Both the position numbers and the translations under genes were made by a program. A model generated the notes under the pieces. That model worked only from the letters and a program-made list of their open reading frames with translations, had not been told where the DNA came from and did no database searches. This document shows, in pieces, positions 44,714-52,388 of a stretch of 64,000 nt of DNA; the first letter of the stretch is position 1, and each line of letters opens with the position of its first letter. The DNA lies in assembly GCF_014224155.1 (NCBI RefSeq), contig NZ_JAASUI010000001.1, positions 496,001-560,000 of the forward strand, written 5' to 3'. The DNA is from Listeria cossartiae subsp. cossartiae. Its GTDB lineage: Bacteria > Bacillota > Bacilli > Lactobacillales > Listeriaceae.

Positions 44714-45529
44714 TTAGTCGTCAAGGTCGTCGTCGAGATCATCATCCGCTGATCGTCCGCCGCCGCCCCCACCGTATTGTTGGATCGCTTCTTTCAATTG
44801 ATATTTAGGGTTTAGTTGGATGTAAATGATTGCTGCAACTAGTCCTAAAACACCTAGTGCTACTAAGTTGAATTGAGTAAATGCTGCGACAACAAAACCT
44901 AAGAAGAAGAAAGGCATTAAATATTTAGCAGACATCATGTTAATAACCATTGCGTAACCAACAACAACGATAAATCCGCCGGCTACGTTTAGGCCGTTAA
45001 CGATAACATCTGGAATGGCATTGAGTAAATTTTCGACTGCTTGTGTACCAACTGTTACCGCAACGATAACGGCTGGAATCGCGATACGCATAGCTTGAAG
45101 TAGTAGTGCTGAAACATGTATCCAGTCGAGACTTCGCAGGTTACCTTCCTTACCAGCTTTATCAGCCATATGTTGGAATGCAACTGTAATTGTACGAACT
45201 AGGATAGTAAGTACTTGACCAAGAGCAGCTAAAGGAATCGCAAGCGAAATACCTACGCTGATATCTTGCCCCCCCGTAATAACTAAGATGGTAGAAATAA
45301 TGGATGCAAGGGCAGCATCTGGAGCAACCGCAGCCCCGATGTTCATCCATCCAAGCGCGATCATTTCAAGTGTTCCCCCAATAATAATACCAGTTGTAAT
45401 ATCCCCAAGAACAAGACCGATTAATGTACAGGCAATTAATGGACGGTGCGTTTGCCACTCATCCAAAATACTACCCATACCACTAATACACGATACGAGG
45501 AATACAAGGATTAATTGTATTGCTGACAT
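44714..45529 (-). CDS. mpoC: Mannose-family PTS component IIC
   Basis: 271 residues from ATG 45529, which follows GGGAGGG; upstream methionine at 45604 lacks a site. Many hydrophobic helices, with DEWQTHRPLIACTLIGLVLGD (partly shown) and GGTLEMIALGWMNIGAAVAPD typical of IIC-Man. The C-terminus is unusual: a run of six glycines then RSADDDLDDDLDD. Confidence 0.95.
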   Translation of the reverse strand: MSAIQLILVFLVSCISGMGSILDEWQTHRPLIACTLIGLVLGDITTGIIIGGTLEMIALGWMNIGAAVAPDAALASIISTILVITGGQDISVGISLAIPLAALGQVLTILVRTITVAFQHMADKAGKEGNLRSLDWIHVSALLLQAMRIAIPAVIVAVTVGTQAVENLLNAIPDVIVNGLNVAGGFIVVVGYAMVINMMSAKYLMPFFFLGFVVAAFTQFNLVALGVLGLVAAIIYIQLNPKYQLKEAIQQYGGGGGGRSADDDLDDDLDD

Positions 45530-45702
45530 ATATTTCCCTCCCAATTTTTCTTTTGAATGATAAAAAAAGATAATTTCATTATGATGACTGAATAAATTAA
45601 GCATCTAGTACTTAGACTTTTATTCATGAATCACCCCTTTAAAGGTCTTCCTTTAAACGTTTGTTTTTTCGGGGCTCTAAAAATAGGCGAGCCGCGGATG
45701 AA

Positions 45703-46188
45703 TTATTTATCTTTATCTAGTAATGGGATCAGTTTGACTTTATTATCAGAAGCGACTTTGCGAATTTCAAGTTCGATTCCTTTTTCATCCAATTTGCGGA
45801 ATGCTGCTTCGTCCGTTGCGTCAACAGATACAGCGTTAGTAATCATGTGTTTGCCTTCGCGGAATGCCATACCACCAATGTTTACGGTTGTAATATTGAC
45901 ACCAGCTTCTACTAGTGTTAGTACATCTGTAGGGTTAGTGAATAAGAACATGACAGGAGTTGTGGCATATTTAGGGTTGTTGTATACGCGAATCCCTTTT
46001 TGTACATCAACGACACTTGCTTTAACGCCTGGGGGTGCTACTTGTGTTAAAAGTGTTTTACGAACTTCATCTTTTGCGACATCATCACTAATAACGATGA
46101 TACGTTCCACCTGTGTTTCTTTTGTCCAAACTGTTGCTACTTGACCGTGAATTAAACGGTCATCAATACGTGCTAAGCGAATATCCAT
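45703..46188 (-). CDS. mpoB: Mannose-family PTS component IIB
   Basis: 161 residues. The phosphorylated His is in DRLIHGQVATVW (His14). Its length is that of a stand-alone IIB; IIA is encoded separately, unlike fused IIAB of the main mannose PTS. Start overlaps the IIA stop by one base. It transfers phosphate from IIA to the sugar bound by IIC/IID. Confidence 0.95.
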   Translation of the reverse strand: MDIRLARIDDRLIHGQVATVWTKETQVERIIVISDDVAKDEVRKTLLTQVAPPGVKASVVDVQKGIRVYNNPKYATTPVMFLFTNPTDVLTLVEAGVNITTVNIGGMAFREGKHMITNAVSVDATDEAAFRKLDEKGIELEIRKVASDNKVKLIPLLDKDK

Positions 46189-46622
46189 TATAAATCGTCC
46201 TCCCCGACTTCTGTTTCTACTTTTGGTAATGATTGTTTGAGTGACTTAACGCCACCTGATCCTGCTGTAAGAGCTGTTTCTACTAGATCTTTTTGATTAC
46301 TTGCTGCGCGCATCGAGAGCGTTTCAAGTAACATTGGAATATTAACGCCTGTGACAACATCCATATTATCTTCTGGAAGGGCGATTTGGCTAGATGCGTT
46401 ATAAGGACTGCCACCAAATAAATCAACCATAAAAATGACGCCTTCAGAAGTATCCAATTTGTCTAGTTTTTCTTTATATTTGGTAATAAGCGTATCAGTG
46501 TTTTCTCCAGGAACGAAAGTAATGAATTCTACATTATCCTGTTTGCCGATAATCATTTCGGTTGATTTCAACAATTCACGCGCGGCTTCACCATGTGTGC
46601 CAATGATAATTCCAACTGGCAT
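46188..46622 (-). CDS. mpoA: Mannose-family PTS component IIA
   Basis: 144 residues from ATG 46622, preceded by AAGGAGGAG. The phospho-His lies in IIIGTHGEAARELL (His9). DLFGGSPYNASSQIA and ITGVNIPMLLETL-type motifs confirm the family. In Listeria the Mpo system is a low-efficiency glucose/mannose transporter that also signals to ManR (recalled from published work). First gene of the operon, behind the sigma-54 promoter. Confidence 0.94.
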   Translation of the reverse strand: MPVGIIIGTHGEAARELLKSTEMIIGKQDNVEFITFVPGENTDTLITKYKEKLDKLDTSEGVIFMVDLFGGSPYNASSQIALPEDNMDVVTGVNIPMLLETLSMRAASNQKDLVETALTAGSGGVKSLKQSLPKVETEVGEDDL

Positions 46623-46668
46623 AAGTATCTCCTCCTTAAGCGTGGATATAATCATCCATTAATACTAA

Positions 46669-46686
46669 CGCAAAAACTGTGCCAAC
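46669..46686 (-). promoter_or_regulatory. Sigma-54 (-24/-12) promoter of mpoABCD
   Basis: On the minus strand, TTGGCACAGTTTTTGCG: -24 GG at 46683-46682 and -12 GC at 46671-46670 with the canonical spacing. It lies about 45 bp upstream of mpoA and fits the sigma-54 activator ManR encoded next door. Confidence 0.92.
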
Positions 46687-46767
46687 ATTTCTGTATTAAA
46701 CAACCTCCTTTGCTAATAGAAGCGGTTCAAGGCTTTTGTAAGCGTGTACTAAGCGAAGCAGCGCGCC

Positions 46768-46800
46768 TTAATACGCTAAACACATTCATTAATACACTAA
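46768..46800 (-). promoter_or_regulatory. Candidate ManR upstream activating sites
   Basis: TTAATACGCTAAA (46768-46780) and TTAATACACTAA (46789-46800), 80-120 bp upstream of the sigma-54 promoter, two turns apart. The same word recurs at the manR promoter. Confidence 0.55.
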
Positions 46801-46868
46801 GTTACTAATCTTAGACATACATACAACATTACCCTAAAAGAAAGGGCAGAAAACGCAATTGCGGAAAA

Positions 46869-46907
46869 TAAAACAAGCCAACTTGAGCAAAATGTTGGCT
46901 TGTTTAT
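46869..46907. terminator. Terminator of manR
   Basis: AAACAAGCCAAC...GTTGGCTTGTTT stem just after the manR stop. Confidence 0.88.
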
Positions 46908-46909
46908 GT

Positions 46910-49726
46910 TTATGAAAGTACTTCTGGTTGGATTTCGTTCAAAATATCGTACAAATAACAAAGCTCATCATTGGTTAGTTTTAAGTTCATTTTGTAGATA
47001 ACTTCTTTATTTGTTTCTTCTAGTGCTTGGAAAATCTCTGTTTCGAGCATGGTTTTAGGGTCACGATAAACTAATCCATCATTTAAAACCATACGTTCCA
47101 AAGCACAACCGACATGAATGAGCAAATTGATTTTGAACGTATTATCGAGTTTGTAACCCAGTTTTTTCTCTAATACGCTAGCAAACGAGCTAAGAATTTC
47201 AATCGTTTTCTTCGGATTGAGGTAGGTTAAAAATTCATTCAAGCTTTCTTCGATAATTTCTTTCGCGATTCGACCAGTTTCGCCAGTTTTAACAATGATG
47301 TTGCGTTGTTTCACGAGGCTGACCAATTGTTCTTCGCCATCCACGCCAAAAAGTCGTTCGAGCGGGATGAAGGGGATTTGGATTTTTGGATCTTGAATAC
47401 CAACGGCCATCAAAATATCATTTTCTTCTTGAAGCTGTTCTAGACGGGTATCCATTTCATGCAAGCCAATTGGGATAACCTTGATTGCGTCTGTTGTAAT
47501 CGTATCTAAAATATTTTCGATAAATAGTTGTAGTTTTTCTGCCGTACCTTCACCAGTCGCGCAAATTGTAACGATTGCGTGTGGTTTTTGATTGGAATCG
47601 AGCGTATCGTCATCCGAATTATAGCCACCATAACCACGGAAATCTTTCAAGGAATCGTAAATGCTGTCTAGTTCCATGTCGAGAATATTGGATTTGCGGA
47701 CTGCCTCGATAACTGTTGCAGTCGAAACCATATCAATTGAGCGAACTGGAATGCCCGTACGTTCCGAAATAACCGGAGCAAAACTTGTCAGTGATCCCAT
47801 GTCAACAAGCAACAAAAGACCACGCCCCATGTCCATTTCTTTCGCGCGTTCCGTCAATTTATCAAGCACGATTTTTGGACTTTGATCAAGTGGCATATCA
47901 ATTCCTTCTACCAAACCTTCACCGAGCAGTTTTTTCGCGACACTTACCATACTACTCGCTGTATTATTACCATGAGTCGCCACAAGAACTGCCACACGAG
48001 CATTTTCTTGTTCTTTTAAAAGGGAACTAATTAGAAGCGTTAAATACATCACTTCCATATTTGGAACGCGAATGTGGAAAGTAGCTTCGATATCATCTTT
48101 AATCTCCCGTGATAATTCATAGGCTTCCGGTTGGTCGTTAACCACATTTTCGATATTCGTATATTTTAACGGTTTATTGCTTTCAATTCGTTTAATAAAA
48201 GAAGTCAAGTGCAGGCTAAACGCAAGCAGGAAGCGCTCATTCAACTTTTTACCAAGCTGATGTTCAATTCGCAGCTCGACACCTTCCGCAAAATTCAGGA
48301 TTTCTTCATTAACGATTTTTAAGATGTTTTCGCGATTGTGGATCGTATTTTTAAATTTATTGTAAAAGCTGTTAAGGTGAATATCGATGTCCATCTTGAT
48401 AAATTTCTTAATATCATCATCTTCCACACCTTGATCCATTAAAATCGATGCTTTATCTTCAATAATTTTGTAAAGGTTGAAATTCGGCTCATATTCGTCC
48501 GATGTAATCAGCGTATTATTCAGTTCCGGAAAAATCGTCGTATATGGTTCCAAGTATTCAGCAATCGCTTGAAGTTCCTTGCGGCGATTACTAAAATGGA
48601 AGAAACCATCTTTAATATTAATCGGTAACGTTTTAAAATCAATCAAAATTTCTTCGTCTTTGTCAAAGCTATTGAGGAAACCTTGCGCGCAAACGAGTTG
48701 GATGTTGGATTTTAATTGCCCAATATTTCCGTAAGTCGTATTACCAATCAAGGCTTTGGCAGCTTCATCTTCAATCCGAATCGGTTTATTGACACGATGC
48801 GCCTCGCTAGAAAGCAAGTATTTCAGCAATTCCACACGTTCAAACGCCGTCCGTTCTTCCAAACTTGGCAGCGTAATAATAATCGGAATACGACGCATAA
48901 ATGTTTTCAAAAGGGAAGATTCCGGATTTTCGGTTGTAGCACCAATTATTAACACATTGGATTTGCGTGTCCGGTCGGTTTCGCCAAGTTTATTATACGT
49001 GCCAGAGTCCATCAAATAAAAAATCATTTCTTGACCTTCTGGTGGGAGACGGTGAATTTCATCAAGGAATAAAATCCCGCCTTCCGCTTTTTCCACAAGT
49101 CCGCCTTTATCATTTTCAGCGCCGGTAAAAGCACCTTTCACATGACCGAAAATATGGGACATCAAGAGTTGCGGGTTATTATAGTAATCGGCACAATTAA
49201 AAATAATAAACGGTGCGTCGGCAGGTAAGCGTTTGGCATGTTGCGAAAAACGATACATTAAATTAGCAAAAAGCGTTTTACCAACACCAGTTTGTCCGAG
49301 AATCATTGTATGTAAGCCATTTGGTGGATAGAGTACAGCAGCTTTGGCCTGCTCTACAGGGGTTTTGAGGCTGTCATTAACGCCAATTAAATCATCAAAA
49401 GGACTTCTTTCGACAATGCTTGGTTTTAACATTTTTAAAAGCGATTCACAGCTTTCAAATTCCAATTCGTTATCGGAAAGGGTACGTCCAATTTCATCTT
49501 CAACAGCTCTTTTAGGAAAATAAAGCACTGGTCGGCCAACGATTTTAATGATTTTTCCTTGTCTGTGAAGTTCATTCAATTCCATACTGACATTATTTCT
49601 CAAAATAGATAAAGTTTCCGAAATCGTACTTGCTGTAAAGCCTTCATTATTCTCTAATTGCTCGCGAATGGTCTTAGTGGAAGGATTTTCTAAAATAAAT
49701 TCATAAATACGGTCAATACGCTTCAT
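46910..49726 (-). CDS. manR: Sigma-54 activator with PTS regulatory domains (LevR type)
   Basis: 938 residues. N-terminal winged helix (1-about 80), AAA+ sigma-54 interaction domain (about 105-340) with GQTGVGKTLF Walker A and the GAFTGA sigma-54 loop plus ILFLDEIHRLPPEGQ, then PRD1 (about 450-560), a IIA-Man-like domain with VAVLVATHGNNTA (about 580-700), a IIB-Gat-like domain (about 725-810) and PRD2 (about 830-930, with LIHVGCALERM). Phosphorylation of the PRDs by HPr and IIB lets it track glucose uptake. It activates mannose PTS operons with sigma-54. Confidence 0.96.
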   Translation of the reverse strand: MKRIDRIYEFILENPSTKTIREQLENNEGFTASTISETLSILRNNVSMELNELHRQGKIIKIVGRPVLYFPKRAVEDEIGRTLSDNELEFESCESLLKMLKPSIVERSPFDDLIGVNDSLKTPVEQAKAAVLYPPNGLHTMILGQTGVGKTLFANLMYRFSQHAKRLPADAPFIIFNCADYYNNPQLLMSHIFGHVKGAFTGAENDKGGLVEKAEGGILFLDEIHRLPPEGQEMIFYLMDSGTYNKLGETDRTRKSNVLIIGATTENPESSLLKTFMRRIPIIITLPSLEERTAFERVELLKYLLSSEAHRVNKPIRIEDEAAKALIGNTTYGNIGQLKSNIQLVCAQGFLNSFDKDEEILIDFKTLPINIKDGFFHFSNRRKELQAIAEYLEPYTTIFPELNNTLITSDEYEPNFNLYKIIEDKASILMDQGVEDDDIKKFIKMDIDIHLNSFYNKFKNTIHNRENILKIVNEEILNFAEGVELRIEHQLGKKLNERFLLAFSLHLTSFIKRIESNKPLKYTNIENVVNDQPEAYELSREIKDDIEATFHIRVPNMEVMYLTLLISSLLKEQENARVAVLVATHGNNTASSMVSVAKKLLGEGLVEGIDMPLDQSPKIVLDKLTERAKEMDMGRGLLLLVDMGSLTSFAPVISERTGIPVRSIDMVSTATVIEAVRKSNILDMELDSIYDSLKDFRGYGGYNSDDDTLDSNQKPHAIVTICATGEGTAEKLQLFIENILDTITTDAIKVIPIGLHEMDTRLEQLQEENDILMAVGIQDPKIQIPFIPLERLFGVDGEEQLVSLVKQRNIIVKTGETGRIAKEIIEESLNEFLTYLNPKKTIEILSSFASVLEKKLGYKLDNTFKINLLIHVGCALERMVLNDGLVYRDPKTMLETEIFQALEETNKEVIYKMNLKLTNDELCYLYDILNEIQPEVLS

Positions 49727-49740
49727 TATAAAACCTCCAT

Positions 49741-49790
49741 TTAGTGTATCGGTGAACGTTTAGTGTATTATAAAAGATTAATACACTCTA
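49741..49790 (-). promoter_or_regulatory. manR promoter region with repeated 12-mer
   Basis: TATAAT on the minus strand (49772-49767) with three copies of the TTAGTGTATTAA-type word at 49741-49750, 49760-49770 and (opposite orientation) 49778-49788. Two flank the -10 box. Confidence 0.6.
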
Positions 49791-49853
49791 GAATTCTGTA
49801 TTTATCTTAGCATGACTAGTGAAAAAGTCAATGTTTATTTACTAAAAATCAAA

Positions 49854-49882
49854 TTGACTAGCTACGCGGATAGTACTATTAT
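49854..49882 (+). promoter_or_regulatory. Promoter of the azoreductase gene
   Basis: TTGACT (49854-49859), a 17-bp spacer, TATTAT (49877-49882), with the palindrome ATAGTACTAT (49870-49879) overlapping the -10 region, a possible redox-repressor site. Confidence 0.65.
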
Positions 49883-49918
49883 ATAGAAGGAACAAATAAA
49901 ATCGATGAGGTGTTCATA

Positions 49919-50554
49919 ATGTCAAAAGTACTATTTATTAAAGCGTCACCACTTCCAAATGAAGTATCCAGAAGTTCGCAAGTTGCCGAAACATTTATGG
50001 CTGAATATAAAGCGAAAAATCCTTCTGATACAGTAGAAGAATTAGTTTTATATAATACAGAAGTACCGTTATTAGATTTAGAATTAATGACAGCTGGAAG
50101 AGAATTACAAGCTGGTAAAGCTTTTACTGATTTAGCTCCAGACGTACAAAAAAGATTAAATGCTTACAATGCGCTAACGGAACAATTTTTAGCAGCAGAC
50201 AAATATGTTTTTGTGTTCCCACTTTGGAACCTTGGAATCCCGCCATTATTAAAAGCTTATATTGATACTTTTGTTGTTGCTGGAAAATCTTTCCGTTATA
50301 CAGAACACGGCCCAGAGGCACTTTTAAAAGATAAAAAAGCGATCTTAATCCATGGTAGCGGTGGTATTTATTCTGCTGGACCAACAAGTTCATTTACTCA
50401 CGGAGAACCATATTTACGTACTATTTTACAATTTATCGGTATCAACGTAGTACCATCCATTTTTGTAGAAGGAATTGATCATAATCCTAGCAAAGAAGCA
50501 GAAATTGTTGCGGCTGCTAAAGCGGTAGCGCAGGAAAGTGCTGCAGAATTCTAA
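49919..50554 (+). CDS. azoR: FMN-dependent NADH-azoreductase
   Basis: 211 residues from ATG 49919 (GAGGTG upstream; the GTG at 49910 is less likely). Flavodoxin-like fold: VLFIKASPLPNEVSRSSQVA at the N-terminus, FPLWNLGIPPLLKAYIDTFV near 100 and IHGSGGIYSAG near 145. These enzymes reduce quinones and azo compounds by two electrons. Listeria has more than one copy. Confidence 0.93.
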   Translation: MSKVLFIKASPLPNEVSRSSQVAETFMAEYKAKNPSDTVEELVLYNTEVPLLDLELMTAGRELQAGKAFTDLAPDVQKRLNAYNALTEQFLAADKYVFVFPLWNLGIPPLLKAYIDTFVVAGKSFRYTEHGPEALLKDKKAILIHGSGGIYSAGPTSSFTHGEPYLRTILQFIGINVVPSIFVEGIDHNPSKEAEIVAAAKAVAQESAAEF

Positions 50555-50687
50555 AAAAGTTTGTGAAAAATTTATTTCTTGCTAACGATATTAAGGTAGT
50601 ATTATCAACTGTCTAGACCAATACAAACACATAAAAAGATTGCTAATCCCTTTATAAATTGGTAAAGTAGAGAAGTAGATTGAACGA

Positions 50688-50723
50688 TAAAGTGCTGACA
50701 TCATTCGGCACTTTATTCTTTTT
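50688..50723 (+). terminator. Terminator or attenuator between azoR and the permease
   Basis: AAAGTGC...GCACTTT stem then ATTCTTTTT, placed about 26 bp before the permease start. It may end azoR transcripts or regulate the permease. Confidence 0.65.
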
Positions 50724-50748
50724 AATTACTCGAAAGGGATGAATTAGG

Positions 50749-52125
50749 ATGGAAGAGCATAAAGAAGAATTGCAAAGAGGGCTGAAAAATAGACATATTC
50801 AGTTAATCGCGATTGGCGGTGCAATTGGTACAGGGCTTTTTCTAGGAGCAGGGAAGTCAATTCATTTGGCGGGTCCATCCATCATGTTAGTTTACTTAAT
50901 TATTGGGGCTATTTTATTCTTTGTTATGAGAGCTTTGGGTGAATTATTAATACATAACCCAACAACAGGATCTTTTACAGAATTTGCAGAGCAGTTTATT
51001 GGACCATGGGCCGGTTTTATTACTGGTTGGACGTATTGGTTCTGCTGGATTGTGACTGGTATCGCAGAAATTACGGCAGTTGGTATGTACGTAAAATTTT
51101 GGGTGCCGGATTTACCACAATGGATTCCAGCGCTGGCTTGCGTTTTAATACTTCTTTTGTTTAACTTAGCAACCGTCAAGGCTTTTGGCGAAATTGAATT
51201 TTGGTTTGCGATTATTAAAGTGGTTGTCATTATTGCATTGATTGTTATTGGATTTGTACTCGTATTTATTGGTTACAAACACGGAACAAGCACGGCATCA
51301 TTTTCTAATTTAGTCGATTATGGCGGCTTTTTCCCAAATGGAATTGCTGGGTTCTTACTGGCCTTCCAAATGGCGACATTTTCATTTGTGGGGATTGAGC
51401 TTGTTGGTGTAACCGCGGGAGAAGCAGATGACCCAGAGCGGACACTTCCAAAAGCAATTAATAACATTCCTATTCGGATTTTAATCTTTTATATTGGGGC
51501 ATTGCTCGTGTTGATGTCGATTTATCCGTGGAGCAATATTGATCCAAATACGAGCCCATTCGTGAGTGTATTTACGATGATTGGGATTCCAGCAGCGGCC
51601 GGGATAATTAACTTTGTGGTGTTAACGGCTGCGATGTCTTCATGTAATAGTGGGATTTTCAGCACGAGCCGGATGCTTTATACACTTTCCGCAGAAGGAA
51701 AAGCACCGAAAAAAATGCATCATTTGAGTTCGAATGGCGTTCCGGCAACGGCTTTAATAACGTCAACAGCATGTTTGCTAATCGGCGTATTTTTAAATTA
51801 TATTTTACCAGAGCAAGTATTTATTCTCGTAACGAGTATCGCGACAATTTGCTTCATCTGGGTTTGGGGCGTTATTTTAGTGGCGCATTTACGGTTTCGC
51901 CATAAACATCCGGAAATTGCAGAGAAAAGTAAATTTAAAATGCCGTTATCTCCTTTCATGAACTGGGTTAGCTTGATTTTCTTCGGAGGATTACTAGTGA
52001 TTCTTGGTTTCGCGGCAGACACAAGAATTGCGCTATTCGTTACACCTGTATGGTTCTTGATTTTAGGTATCGCTTATCAAATTTTAAAAGCATCTAACCG
52101 AAAGACAAAAATTCGACATAATTAA
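50749..52125 (+). CDS. Amino acid permease, APC family
   Basis: 458 residues, about 12 hydrophobic helices. The N-terminal signature RHIQLIAIGGAIGTGLFLGAG (partly cited) and GELLIHNPTTGSFTEFA match the AAT/GabP/ProY subfamily. GIELVGVTAGEADDPERTLP lies near residue 220. It takes up one or more amino acids with protons; substrate is not certain from sequence. Confidence 0.94.
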   Translation: MEEHKEELQRGLKNRHIQLIAIGGAIGTGLFLGAGKSIHLAGPSIMLVYLIIGAILFFVMRALGELLIHNPTTGSFTEFAEQFIGPWAGFITGWTYWFCWIVTGIAEITAVGMYVKFWVPDLPQWIPALACVLILLLFNLATVKAFGEIEFWFAIIKVVVIIALIVIGFVLVFIGYKHGTSTASFSNLVDYGGFFPNGIAGFLLAFQMATFSFVGIELVGVTAGEADDPERTLPKAINNIPIRILIFYIGALLVLMSIYPWSNIDPNTSPFVSVFTMIGIPAAAGIINFVVLTAAMSSCNSGIFSTSRMLYTLSAEGKAPKKMHHLSSNGVPATALITSTACLLIGVFLNYILPEQVFILVTSIATICFIWVWGVILVAHLRFRHKHPEIAEKSKFKMPLSPFMNWVSLIFFGGLLVILGFAADTRIALFVTPVWFLILGIAYQILKASNRKTKIRHN

Positions 52126-52132
52126 CAACCCG

Positions 52133-52179
52133 GCAAGTGTTCGCTAAACAGAGCTGTTTTAGCGAATACTTGCTTTTTT
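52133..52179 (+). terminator. Terminator of the permease gene
   Basis: CAAGTGTTCGCTAAA...TTTTAGCGAATACTTG stem, then CTTTTTTC. Confidence 0.9.
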
Positions 52180-52205
52180 CTGCTTTTAAAAGCGCCGCGA
52201 ATTTC

Positions 52206-52288
52206 TTTACAAATGGAAAAAATCGTGTAGAATGAGAGGTGTTTAGAGCGTTTTGTCGTTTTCACGCATATAGAGTGAGTACTCACTC
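52206..52288 (+). promoter_or_regulatory. Promoter and TetR-type palindromic operator
   Basis: TTTACA (52206-52211), a 16-bp spacer, TAGAAT (52228-52233), then the 16-bp perfect palindrome GAGTGAGTACTCACTC at 52273-52288, about 100 bp before the next start. This form of palindrome is typical of TetR-family operators; no TetR gene is adjacent. Confidence 0.65.
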
Positions 52289-52388
52289 ATTTTTAAGAAT
52301 CGTTATTTATGTGAAGCGACGTACAATCGACAAATGATATGTGAAATATGATACATATTAAGTAGTGCGTAACGAAAGGGATGAGAAA

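Noticed and set aside
45626..46144. Rightward open frame of about 170 codons opposite the PTS IIB gene
   Set aside because: The IIB gene on the other strand is certain, and the antisense product has no recognisable features or start signal.
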